A DNA stretch of 64,000 nucleotides from contig NZ_BMYD01000002.1 in the NCBI RefSeq assembly GCF_014652095.1, forward strand, positions 186,001 to 250,000. The letters run 5' to 3'. Source of the DNA: Cognatilysobacter bugurensis (lineage in GTDB: Bacteria; Pseudomonadota; Gammaproteobacteria; Xanthomonadales; Xanthomonadaceae). The stretch's first letter is position 1. Each line of letters begins with the position of its first letter. The translations under genes and the position numbers were made by a program. The notes below the pieces were generated by a model. That model searched no databases. It was given only the letters and a program-made list of their open reading frames with translations, and was not told where the DNA came from. This document shows, in pieces, positions 26,819 through 34,982 of this stretch.

Positions 26819-27556
26819 TCAGTTCGGCTTTTCGCCGCGCACGTGGAATGGGCAGCGCCACTCGGGTTCGACCGCGCGCCCGCTGTACTGGCGCGTTTCC
26901 GGCGCGGTGCCGAAGTCGGCGAGATTGGGATTGAGCGAACCCTGCAGTTCGATGTCGCGAGCTCGCGTGGCCGCCTGCATCTTCGCGTAGCGGCCGTCGG
27001 CGCGCAGCCGGTCGAACTGGCGGTGCGAATTGAACACGAGCACCGGCGAGTCGAACCGGCGCGCGATGCGGGAAGCGCCCGGATGAAGGCCGATGACGAA
27101 GAATGGATGGCCCGCGAGGCTCAGGCTGAAACGCGGATCGTCCGGATCGGTCGCCACGTCTTCGGACCAGGGCGTGCCGCGTCGGACGTCGAGGTCGTGC
27201 AGGCGCTGCAGCTGCGCCCACAGCAGGGACTCGAACCTGTGCTCGTCGAGGTGGCCCGGACGTTCGAACAACACGACGAGCGAGTGCACGACGGTGCTGC
27301 CCTCGTCCTGCGCGTCGAGAAACGCAGCGAACTCCTCGATGGCATCGAGCAACTCGCCGTCGTGTTCCGCATGGTCGAGCGCATCGAACTCCACGGTGCG
27401 GACCGCGCCGCGCGCGAGCGCCGCTTTCGAGCCCACGCATGGAAACGAGTCGGACGCGACGAATTCGAGAAAGCGCGTGCGCAGTGCGCTGGGCGCAGGC
27501 GCAAGCGCGTCATCGCGCGATTCGGGTGCATCGAAACCGTACCAATGAAAATCCAC
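26819..27556 (-). CDS. YqcI/YcgG family protein (GntA-like haem-dependent N-hydroxylase family)
   Basis: The 245-residue protein has the YqcI/YcgG pattern: FLEFVASDSFPCVGSKAAL near residue 30, a central acidic segment, LAGHPFFVIGLHPGASRIARRF (about 150-172), FNSHRQFDRLR, and a C-terminal WRCPFH motif. Characterised relatives include the haem-dependent N-hydroxylase GntA of guanitoxin synthesis, so N-hydroxylation of a guanidine-type compound is a reasonable guess but not proven here. The Cys and His residues in these motifs are candidate haem ligands. It begins with GTG; the ribosome-binding site is weak. It is the first gene of a two-gene unit with DUF1989. The substrate is unknown. Confidence 0.78.
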   Translation of the reverse strand: MDFHWYGFDAPESRDDALAPAPSALRTRFLEFVASDSFPCVGSKAALARGAVRTVEFDALDHAEHDGELLDAIEEFAAFLDAQDEGSTVVHSLVVLFERPGHLDEHRFESLLWAQLQRLHDLDVRRGTPWSEDVATDPDDPRFSLSLAGHPFFVIGLHPGASRIARRFDSPVLVFNSHRQFDRLRADGRYAKMQAATRARDIELQGSLNPNLADFGTAPETRQYSGRAVEPEWRCPFHVRGEKPN

Positions 27557-27713
27557 GATGCCGCCCCGCTCAAAGCCAGGCTAAACCGTAGTGGCAGTGC
27601 GTGAAAGCGGCTGTGTAATCGGAGCATTCTGAACGGTGTCGTTCAGTCCGCAGCGGGGGAGGTCGATGCGCCGCGATGCAGGGATGACGCGCCGTTCCAT
27701 GCCCAGAACAGAC

Positions 27714-28106
27714 TTATGCCACTGGGGGCAGGCGCGGCACCCGCAGATGGGCGAGCACGCTCCGGAACGTCGCCACGTCGAACGGCTTGTGGCACAGCGG
27801 CACGTCGGCAAAACGCTCCGGCAACTGGGCGCGTTCGTTTGCGGTCGCGAACAGGAACGGCACGCCGCGCGCCTGCAAGGCGTCGGCGACCGGGTAGATC
27901 GTCTCGCCGGCGAGATTCACGTCGAGCACAGCGGCGTCGATTTCGGGAATCTGCTCGACCAGGGACAGCGCATCGGAGACGGAGCCGACCGGGCCGAGCA
28001 CGTCGGCGCCCGCATCGACGAGCACGTCGGTGATGCCGAGCGCGAGCACGTATTCGTCCTCCACCAGCAGCAGGCGCAGGCCGTCGAGATCGTTCTGGGG
28101 GTGCAT
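27714..28106 (-). CDS. Single-domain response regulator (receiver only)
   Basis: The 130-residue protein is a receiver domain and nothing more: acidic residues EDE at 16-18, phospho-acceptor Asp62 in AVLDVNLAGE, and Lys in CHKPF. The conserved Thr is in FATAN. Stand-alone receivers act by protein-protein contact, often as phosphate shuttles or sinks for hybrid kinases; two hybrid kinases are encoded within 20 kb. The sequence resembles CheY-like receivers found with HWE or hybrid kinases in Proteobacteria. The ATG has GAGG 6 nt upstream. It is transcribed alone. Confidence 0.85.
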   Translation of the reverse strand: MHPQNDLDGLRLLLVEDEYVLALGITDVLVDAGADVLGPVGSVSDALSLVEQIPEIDAAVLDVNLAGETIYPVADALQARGVPFLFATANERAQLPERFADVPLCHKPFDVATFRSVLAHLRVPRLPPVA

Positions 28107-28359
28107 CGGGTCCTCGGTCAGGCAGACGGGCACAGCGGCCCGCGAGACCAAGAATCGCCGACCGCGCGTGGCGGCCGCGCCAAGACCCGGCCTGCGGCGC
28201 CGAACGGGCGCAGTTCCGGGTGATGCGCTGCGTCGCGGGCGCCGTAGCCGGTTGCCGCCTACATCGCGCCACGCCTGCCGCAAGCGGGACGGAATCGACG
28301 CCCGCGCGGGCACCGACGCCCAATGGCCAACCGGCGGGCCCGCGCTCGCGCCTCGCCGC

Positions 28360-28764
28360 CTACTCGCGCGCGAGGTGCGCGATCGCCGCCATTGCTGCGT
28401 CGCGGCGGTCGTCATCGAACGCCGTGACGTGCACGGTCAGCGTGCGGAACGAGTCGAGACATCGCGCATTGACGCTGAAACCGTCGGGGTGGCTGCGCGG
28501 CACGTAGAAGCTCTTGATGCCGCACTGCCCGCAAAAGCGGTGCCGTGCGGCGCCGGTGTTGAAGCGGTAGTCGACCAGCGCGTCCTCGCCTTGCAGCAGC
28601 CGGAACCGCGACGCAGGCACGATGAGGTGCAAAAACCCGGTCATGCGGCAGATCGAGCAGTTGCACTCGAGCACGTCGAGCGCGGCGGGCGCATCGACCT
28701 CGAACCGCACGCGGCCGCAGTGGCAGCCGCCGACGAGAGCCTGCAGCGGGGCGGGAGACGTCAT
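28360..28764 (-). CDS. GFA (CENP-V/glutathione-dependent formaldehyde-activating-like) family protein
   Basis: The 134-residue zinc protein has all the Cys of the GFA family: GGCHCG (Cys14, Cys16), LECNCSICR (Cys34, Cys36, Cys39) and HRFCGQCG. These bind two zinc ions in the structurally known members. The best-studied homologue was proposed to help condense formaldehyde with glutathione, but most family members have no proven activity. The later GFSVNARCLD segment is also typical. It begins with ATG after a GGAG at about 11 nt, slightly far. It stands alone; a membrane protein gene lies 49 nt upstream on the same strand. Confidence 0.85.
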   Translation of the reverse strand: MTSPAPLQALVGGCHCGRVRFEVDAPAALDVLECNCSICRMTGFLHLIVPASRFRLLQGEDALVDYRFNTGAARHRFCGQCGIKSFYVPRSHPDGFSVNARCLDSFRTLTVHVTAFDDDRRDAAMAAIAHLARE

Positions 28765-28813
28765 GATCGATGCACTCCGGACGTGGAGTGCGGAGTGTCG
28801 CAGACGCGGCGCG

Positions 28814-29092
28814 TCAGCCCATTGCGAACAGCGAGGCGATGCCCTGCTGCATGACGAACGCGACACTGCACAGCAGCAGCAGGCCACGCGGGTTGTCCTG
28901 CACGTTCAGGCCCGCTGAGTGCGCGAGCGCGCCGATGAGCAGCGTGGGCATGACCGCCACCGCGGCGTCACCGGGGTGGCCCGCGGCCAGCAGCAATGCA
29001 CCGAGGGCGAGCGTGGCAATCAGGCTGACCAGGAACGCGGTGACGCCGTCCTCGATCCGGATCGGCTGCAGGCGGGAACCCATGAACTCCAT
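28814..29092 (-). CDS. Small membrane protein (92 aa), unknown
   Basis: The product has a short polar N-terminus (GSRLQPIRIEDG), then hydrophobic helices: one at about 17-38 (VTAFLVSLIATLALGALLLA), a second at about 42-60 and a third at the C-terminus (LLLLCSVAFVMQQGIASLF). It is therefore a three-span membrane protein. I do not recognise the family. An AAGGTG sequence 10 nt before the ATG is a weak ribosome-binding site; an in-frame ATG three codons later is possible. It lies divergent from the large hybrid kinase and just upstream of the GFA gene, with which it may share a transcript. Confidence 0.6.
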   Translation of the reverse strand: MEFMGSRLQPIRIEDGVTAFLVSLIATLALGALLLAAGHPGDAAVAVMPTLLIGALAHSAGLNVQDNPRGLLLLCSVAFVMQQGIASLFAMG

Positions 29093-29311
29093 CGACGGCG
29101 ACACCTTGAATCGAAGCGGCCAACACCGGCGCGAGGACCGGGACGGCGCGCAGGATGCCAGCGCGGCGCACGCGGGGCCCGAGACGCGGCGCAAGGTTTT
29201 GGTGCTGTGGAGCGCGGGGCGGTGCTGCCTTCAGCGCTCGGCGTGTGAATGCGTGACCGCGTGCTCACTGGCACGCCGCGCAGGCGCCGCTGCGGTCGCG
29301 CCACGGCTGCG

Positions 29312-29317
29312 TATAGT
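29312..29317 (+). promoter_or_regulatory. Candidate -10 hexamer for the large hybrid kinase
   Basis: TATAGT matches the sigma-70 -10 consensus at five of six positions and lies 30 nt before the kinase ATG. The -35 region at 17-nt spacing is not a good match. Confidence 0.35.
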
Positions 29318-29347
29318 GGCGCTCCAATTGCTGTCCTCCCCGGTGCG

Positions 29348-32300
29348 ATGACGCACGATCCGCTTGCTGATTCGGGCCTGCCCGACACGCCCGAGGCGCG
29401 TCGGCTGGCGCTGCTCGCCGAGGCCGGCGAGTTGCTCTCGTCGTCGATCGACTACCCGACCACGCTGCGCCATGTCGCGCAGCTCGCGGTGCCGATGCTC
29501 GGCGACCTGTGCGTTGTCGACGTGCTCGAGGACGGCCGGCTGCAGCGCACCGCGACGGTGCACGTGCGCCCGGACAAGCAGGTGCTGCTCGACCGGCTGG
29601 TGCGGTTGCATCCGCGCATCGAAGGGTCGCCGACGCCGGCAGCGCGTGCGTTTGCGACCGGGCGCATCGACTGGCTCGAAATCGTCACGCCCGAGATCGT
29701 GGCGTCGCACACGATCGACGAGAACCACGCGCAGCTGATCCTCGACATCGGCATGCGCTCGCACATCGCGCTGCCGATGATCGCCCGCGGCCACACCGTC
29801 GGCGTGCTGAGCCTCGGCATCACTGAATCCGACCGGCGCTACGGGCGCGCGGACATCGCGCTTGCCGAAGAACTCGCCCGCCGCGCCGCACTCGCGATCG
29901 ACAACGCGCGCCTGTACCGCACGGCGCAGGAGGAGATCACCAAGTGCACGCGCGTGGAGGCCGAGCTGCGCCGCTCCGAGCAGCGCTTCCGTGCGCTCGT
30001 CGAGCAGTCGCCGCTGTCCACGCAGCGCATCGCGCCGGACGGGCGCACGCTCTACGTCAATCCGGCGTGGGAAGCGCTGTGGAGCCTCGCGTTCGACAAG
30101 CTGCACGACTACAACGTGCTCGAGGACCCGCAGCTCGAGGCGTCCGGCATTGCCGGTCGTCTGCGTCGCGCATTCGCGGGCGAAGCAGTGCAGCTGCCGG
30201 AGATCGCCTACGACCCCGACCGCACGCTGCCGGGTCGGGCCGAAGACCCGAGCGTTCGCTGGGTGCGCGGGTATGCGTACCCGGTGCGTGGCATAGACGG
30301 AGGCGTCGAAGAAATTGTCCTGGTGCACGAGGACGTGACCGACGCGCGTCGCGCCGAGCACCGCCTGCGCGAGAGTGAAGCGCGGCTTGAGCGAGCACTC
30401 GCGATCGGCTGCATGAACGTCTGGGACTGGGACCTCGAACGCGACGTGGTGACGTGCTCGGCGAACGCGGTGACGTTCTTCGGACGCCGCATCGGACGCA
30501 CCGAGGACTTCCGCGACGTCGTGCACCCCGACGACCACGCGCGCCTGGACGCGGCCAATCGAGCCGCGATCGACCACGGCACCACGCTCGATATCGAATA
30601 CCGGCTGTGCTCGCCCGACGGCCACGAGCGCTGGGTGCACTCGATCGGCCACGTCGACCTCCGCCCCGACGGGCGGCCCGCGCGCCTGCTTGGCATCACC
30701 CGCGATGTCACCGAGCGCCGACGCGCGGAGAACGCGATGCGGCTGCTCGCGCAGGCGAGCGAAACACTCGGCGCCTCGCTCGATTACGAGACCACACTCA
30801 ACGACCTCGCGCGCGTGCTCGTGCCGCAACTGGCCGACTGGTATGCGATCGACCTGCTCACGCCCGAGGGCGAGCTTGAACGCGTCGCGGTGTGCCACCC
30901 CGACCCCGAACGCATCGCGATGGCGCGTGCACTGCACGAACGCTATCCGTCGCGGCGCGGCGCGGGGCAGGGCGCGTGGCATGTGATCGACACCGGCAAG
31001 CCCGATTGGCGCGAGACGATCGAGGACGCGCAGCTGCAGCGCGCCGCGCATGACGAGCACCACCTCGCGCTCCTGCGCGGGCTGGGCCTGCGCTCCTACC
31101 TCGTCGTGCCGCTGCAGGCGCGCGGGGCGACAATCGGCACGATGACGCTCGTGCATGCCGAGAGCGGGCGGCACTACCACGAGGCGGACATCGAACTGGC
31201 GATGGACATCGCGCGGCGCGTGGCCACTGCGGTCGACAATGCCCGGCTGCATCGCGCGCTGCAGGATGCCGACCGTCGCAAGGACGAGTTCCTCGCGATG
31301 CTCGCGCATGAGCTGCGCAACCCGCTTGCGCCGATCAGCACCGCCGCGCAGTTGCTGCAGCGCGCGCCGGACGACGCGCCGCGCGTGCGCGACGCCGCGG
31401 CGGTGATCGGCCGGCAGGTCACGCACATGGCCGAACTGGTCGACGACCTGCTCGACGTCTCGCGCGTGACGCGCGGACTGGTCGAGATCGAGCGCGAGCC
31501 GGTCGACCTCGCGGACGTCGTCGCAGGCGCGCTTGAACAGGTGCGCGCGCTCATCGACGCACGGCGCCACGCGCTCGAGGTGTCCGTCGATGCCGAAGCC
31601 GGGCCGCTGATCGTCGAAGGCGACCGCGCCCGGTTGATCCAGGTCATCGCAAACCTGCTCAACAACGCGGCGAAGTACACGCCGCCCGGCGGCCGCATCA
31701 CGCTGCGCATCGACGGTGACGGGCCGCACGCGCGCGTGGTCGTGCGCGACACCGGCGGCGGCATCGAGCCGTCGCTGCTGCCGCATGTGTTCGAGCTGTT
31801 CACCCAGGCGCAGCGGACGCCCGACCGCACGCAGGGCGGGCTCGGCATCGGGCTGGCCCTGGTGCGCTCGCTCGTTCACCTTCACGGCGGCGAGATCGAG
31901 GCCGAGAGCGCGGGGCCGGGGCAGGGCAGCACGTTCACCGTGCGACTGCCGCGCGCGGCCGTGTCGGCGGTGCCGTCGGGGCCCGCGCCGGCGCCCGCCC
32001 CTTCACCGGACCCTGCACTGCGACGCGTGTTGGTCGTCGATGACAACATCGACGCGGCCGATGCGCTCGCCGAGATGCTGCGGCTGGACGGGCATGCGGT
32101 CGTCGTGGCCGGCACCGGCGCGCAGGCGCTCGAGATCGCGCGCACGAACCCGCGATTCGACGTGTGCATCCTCGACATCGGGCTGCCCGACCTGACCGGC
32201 CACGCGCTGGCGGTGCAGTTGCGCTCGATCGAGGCGACGGAGAACGCGCGGCTCGTGGCGTTGACGGGCTACGGACAGCCGCAGGATCGCGCGGATTCGG

Positions 32301-32386
32301 CGGCGGCGGGGTTCGACGTGCATCTCGTCAAGCCCGCCGACCTGCTGCAATTGCTCGACATCGTCGGCGCAAACGCGGCGCCCTAG
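29348..32386 (+). CDS. Soluble hybrid sensor histidine kinase (GAF-PAS-PAS-GAF-HisKA-HATPase-REC)
   Basis: The 1012-residue protein has no membrane helix, so it senses in the cytoplasm. In order: a GAF domain (about 20-190), a PAS domain (about 210-340), a second PAS of the PAS_3 type (about 345-470; WDWDLERD and DVVHPDDHARLD), a second GAF (about 475-640), HisKA with MLAHELRNP (His near 654), HATPase (NLLNNAAKYTP; GGLGIGLALVR), a Pro/Ala linker, and a C-terminal receiver with DDNID, the phospho-Asp in ILDIGLPD near 943 and Lys in LVKPAD. It lacks its own output domain. The kinase core is a near-copy of that of the CHASE kinase at 9.8 kb, with a 45-base identical DNA stretch around the His box. 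The single receiver encoded near 27.9 kb is a possible partner. Confidence 0.9.
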   Translation: MTHDPLADSGLPDTPEARRLALLAEAGELLSSSIDYPTTLRHVAQLAVPMLGDLCVVDVLEDGRLQRTATVHVRPDKQVLLDRLVRLHPRIEGSPTPAARAFATGRIDWLEIVTPEIVASHTIDENHAQLILDIGMRSHIALPMIARGHTVGVLSLGITESDRRYGRADIALAEELARRAALAIDNARLYRTAQEEITKCTRVEAELRRSEQRFRALVEQSPLSTQRIAPDGRTLYVNPAWEALWSLAFDKLHDYNVLEDPQLEASGIAGRLRRAFAGEAVQLPEIAYDPDRTLPGRAEDPSVRWVRGYAYPVRGIDGGVEEIVLVHEDVTDARRAEHRLRESEARLERALAIGCMNVWDWDLERDVVTCSANAVTFFGRRIGRTEDFRDVVHPDDHARLDAANRAAIDHGTTLDIEYRLCSPDGHERWVHSIGHVDLRPDGRPARLLGITRDVTERRRAENAMRLLAQASETLGASLDYETTLNDLARVLVPQLADWYAIDLLTPEGELERVAVCHPDPERIAMARALHERYPSRRGAGQGAWHVIDTGKPDWRETIEDAQLQRAAHDEHHLALLRGLGLRSYLVVPLQARGATIGTMTLVHAESGRHYHEADIELAMDIARRVATAVDNARLHRALQDADRRKDEFLAMLAHELRNPLAPISTAAQLLQRAPDDAPRVRDAAAVIGRQVTHMAELVDDLLDVSRVTRGLVEIEREPVDLADVVAGALEQVRALIDARRHALEVSVDAEAGPLIVEGDRARLIQVIANLLNNAAKYTPPGGRITLRIDGDGPHARVVVRDTGGGIEPSLLPHVFELFTQAQRTPDRTQGGLGIGLALVRSLVHLHGGEIEAESAGPGQGSTFTVRLPRAAVSAVPSGPAPAPAPSPDPALRRVLVVDDNIDAADALAEMLRLDGHAVVVAGTGAQALEIARTNPRFDVCILDIGLPDLTGHALAVQLRSIEATENARLVALTGYGQPQDRADSAAAGFDVHLVKPADLLQLLDIVGANAAP

Positions 32387-32403
32387 CGGGTTCGCTGATG
32401 CAC

Positions 32404-32423
32404 GGGCCGGCGTGCGCCGGCCC
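32404..32423. terminator. GC-rich hairpin between convergent genes
   Basis: GGGCCGGC and GCCGGCCC form a perfect 8-bp stem around a GTGC loop, between the ends of the hybrid kinase and the transaldolase gene. It lacks a T-run, so it may be a weak or factor-dependent bidirectional terminator. Confidence 0.45.
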
Positions 32424-32491
32424 ATGGGCCCATCGAGTGCGAGGTGATGCGACTGCGGCTGCGCGGCGTTTGCAGCCGCGGAGCGCGCCCG

Positions 32492-33442
32492 TCAGGACAG
32501 CTTCGCGCCGAGCAGCGCTTCGAGCTTGACCTGGTCCTGCGCAAAGCGGCGGATGCCGTCGGCGAGCTTCTCGGTCGCCATTGCGTCCTCGTTGTGCTGC
32601 CAGCGGAACGCGGCTTCATCGAGGCGCACCGGCGCGTCGGCGCGGTCGCCGGCGGCCACGAGCGCGGGCGCCAGATCGCCCTGCGCCTCGTCGAGCTCGG
32701 CGAGCAGGTCGGGCGAGATCGTGAGGCGGTCGCAGCCGGCGAGCGCAAGCACCTGCCCGGTGTTGCGGAAGCTCGCGCCCATCACCACGGTGTCGAAGCC
32801 GTGGCGCTTGTAGAACTGCCAGATGCGCGTGACCGACTGCACGCCCGGGTCGTCCTGCGGCGTGGCGGGTTTGTCGCCGCCGCTCGCGAGGTGCCAGTCC
32901 AGGATGCGGCCGACGAACGGCGAGATCAGGAACACGCCAGCCTCGGCGCAGGCAACGGCCTGCGCGAACGAGAACAACAGGGTCAGATTGCAGTGGATGC
33001 CCTCGCGCTCGAGCGCGTCCGCGGCGCGGATGCCTTCCCACGTCGAGGCGATCTTGATGAGCAGGCGGTCGCGGCCGATGCCGGCCTGGTCGTACAGCTC
33101 GACGAGGCGGTGGGCCTTGGCGACGGTCGCCTCGGTGTCGAAGCTCAGGCGTGCGTCGACTTCGGTCGACACCCGGCCCGGGATCAGCTTGAGGATTTCG
33201 CCGCCGATCGCGACGGCGAGCCGGTCGGAGGCATCGGCGATGCGCGCATCGCGATCGCCGCCCTGCGCCTGCGACAGCGCGGCGTCGACGAGCCCGGCGT
33301 ACGCCGGCAGCGCGGCGGCCTTGAGCAGCAGCGAGGGGTTGGTGGTCGCATCGAGCGGACGGAAACGGGCGATCGCCTCGATGTCGCCGGTGTCGGCGAC
33401 GACGGCGGAGTGGGCGCGGAGCTGTTCGAGCAGGGACGGCAT
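32492..33442 (-). CDS. tal: Transaldolase
   Basis: The 316-residue enzyme is the TalB-type transaldolase of the non-oxidative pentose phosphate pathway, exchanging a dihydroxyacetone unit between sedoheptulose 7-phosphate and glyceraldehyde 3-phosphate. Visible hallmarks are [12 protein letters not shown] near residue 31, [10 protein letters not shown], the Schiff-base Lys in [12 protein letters not shown] (about 130), [22 protein letters not shown] and [11 protein letters not shown]. The length is normal for the family. The neighbours are unrelated (hybrid kinase on one side, DUF445 on the other), so it seems to be a single-gene unit. The ATG is unambiguous because homology starts at the N-terminus ([10 protein letters not shown]). 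Confidence 0.96.
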   Translation of the reverse strand: MPSLLEQLRAHSAVVADTGDIEAIARFRPLDATTNPSLLLKAAALPAYAGLVDAALSQAQGGDRDARIADASDRLAVAIGGEILKLIPGRVSTEVDARLSFDTEATVAKAHRLVELYDQAGIGRDRLLIKIASTWEGIRAADALEREGIHCNLTLLFSFAQAVACAEAGVFLISPFVGRILDWHLASGGDKPATPQDDPGVQSVTRIWQFYKRHGFDTVVMGASFRNTGQVLALAGCDRLTISPDLLAELDEAQGDLAPALVAAGDRADAPVRLDEAAFRWQHNEDAMATEKLADGIRRFAQDQVKLEALLGAKLS

Positions 33443-33564
33443 CGCAAAGTCCGGTCAATAAACAGCCTGCAATTCTGCAGCGCTGCGCGTGAGGGCGTCG
33501 AGGTTGCGGAGGGCGGCCGGCCCGGGGCAGTCGATCGACCCAGCCGCGCCGCCGTCGGAGCGCG

Positions 33565-34869
33565 TCACGCCATCAGGGCTTCGATGCCATGCAGCAGTGC
33601 GAACAGCAGGCCGCCGATCAGTGCGCCGATCGCCGTGCCGTTGTAGCGGATGTACTGCAAGTCGCCGCCGATCGACAGCTCGAGCTCACGGGTGAGCTCG
33701 TCGGCGCTCCAGCGCTCCATGCGCTCGGCGATGAAGCCGCGGGCCTTCTCGCGCAGCGGGTCGATCATCGGCTCGAACGTCTCGATGACCGAGTCGTTGA
33801 TCCACGCGCGCATCTCCTCGCTTTCGAGCAGGCGCGCGCCGAGCGACTGGGTGCCTCGCACCAGCCGCTCGCGCACGGCGGAGTCCTCGCGCTGCACGTC
33901 CGATTCGAGCCAGGCGACGAGGTCGTCCCAGAGGCTGCGCAGGTAGGTGTCGAGCTCGGGCTGTTCGAGCATGCGGTCGCGGAGCCCGTCGAGGCGCTCG
34001 CGGAAGCCGGGGTCGTTCTCGAGCCGTTCGATCAGCTCGTCCAATTCGCCCTTGAGCCGCTGGCGCAGCTCGTGGTCGCGGTCGGCGGCCATCTCGGCGA
34101 CGAGCGTGGTGAGGCCGCCGACGAGCTTGTCGGCCACCTTGTCGGCGAGCATCTCGTCGAGCTTGGCGTAGCGCAGGATCGACCACGCTTCTTTCGCGGC
34201 GCGCTCCGAGATGCGCCGGTGCGTCTCGGGCGACTCGAGCACGCCGGAGAGGTACTTCAGCGAGGCGTCGACGAGGGCTTCATGGCGGCCCTCGACGGTG
34301 AGCTGGCGCAGCCCGAACGAGGCGACGCCCGAAAGGTCCACGCGCTGCAGGCGCCGGTGCGCGGCGTCGCGGATGAAGCGGTGCAGCGGCTCGCTGTCGA
34401 GCAGGCCGAGCAGGTGCGGGATGGCCGCGGTGAGCCGCGAACCGAGCGCGCGCGCGGTCTCCGGCTCGGCAAGCTTGCCGGCGAGCCGCGCGGCGACGTC
34501 GAACGTGCGCAGCCGTGCGAGCACCTGCGGCTTGTCGAGGAAGTGGTTGGTGATGAAGTCGCCGAGGTTGCGGCCCAGCGCGTCCTTCTTGTTCGGGATG
34601 ATTGCCGTGTGCGGGATCCAGCGCTGGCCGAGCGGGTGCTTGAACAGCGCGACGACCGCGAACCAGTCCGCCAGCCCGCCGACGAGCGCGGCCTCGGCCA
34701 TCGCGGCGATCAGATCGAAGCCCCAGTGCGGATGCACGCGCCCGAGCGCGGTGGCGACGACGAGCACCAGCCCGGCTGCGATCAGCAACGCCACGGCAAT
34801 GCGCTGCTTGCGGCGCAGCGCCTGCTCGCGTGGGGTCAGCGCCGGCGCGGCGTGCGCGGCGGCCGTCAT
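33565..34869 (-). CDS. DUF445 family (YjiN-like) membrane protein
   Basis: The 434-residue product matches DUF445: two N-terminal helices (about 27-45 and 52-75, with AEAALVGGLADWFAVVALF), the conserved HPLGQRWIPHTAIIPNKKDALGRNLGDFI segment, a long charged helical domain, and a C-terminal hydrophobic anchor preceded by YIRYNGTAIGALIGG. The protein therefore has both ends in the membrane and a large cytoplasmic or periplasmic coiled region. The biochemical function of the family is not known. It lies 113 nt upstream of nothing on its strand except the UdgX gene, whose stop precedes it, so it may be a distal member of the UdgX/radical-SAM transcript. Confidence 0.85.
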   Translation of the reverse strand: MTAAAHAAPALTPREQALRRKQRIAVALLIAAGLVLVVATALGRVHPHWGFDLIAAMAEAALVGGLADWFAVVALFKHPLGQRWIPHTAIIPNKKDALGRNLGDFITNHFLDKPQVLARLRTFDVAARLAGKLAEPETARALGSRLTAAIPHLLGLLDSEPLHRFIRDAAHRRLQRVDLSGVASFGLRQLTVEGRHEALVDASLKYLSGVLESPETHRRISERAAKEAWSILRYAKLDEMLADKVADKLVGGLTTLVAEMAADRDHELRQRLKGELDELIERLENDPGFRERLDGLRDRMLEQPELDTYLRSLWDDLVAWLESDVQREDSAVRERLVRGTQSLGARLLESEEMRAWINDSVIETFEPMIDPLREKARGFIAERMERWSADELTRELELSIGGDLQYIRYNGTAIGALIGGLLFALLHGIEALMA

Positions 34870-34982
34870 GCGGGAACGATTCGATGAGTCAAGGCCAGGG
34901 CCATGCGGCGTGCTGCGGTCGCGGGTCCGGCCGACAGGCTACCGCTGCCGGCGTGCAGGCGGCGAGTTCGCGTGGACGGCGG

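Noticed and set aside
28107..28359. Open frames between the lone receiver and the GFA gene
   Set aside because: Overlapping in several frames, Arg/Pro/Ala-rich, with no start signal; treated as non-coding leader of the receiver gene.
29231..31885. 884-residue open frame on the minus strand
   Set aside because: It lies fully antisense to the hybrid kinase, whose domains are unmistakable. The antisense product is Arg/His/Asp-rich with no motif, a normal side effect of very high GC.
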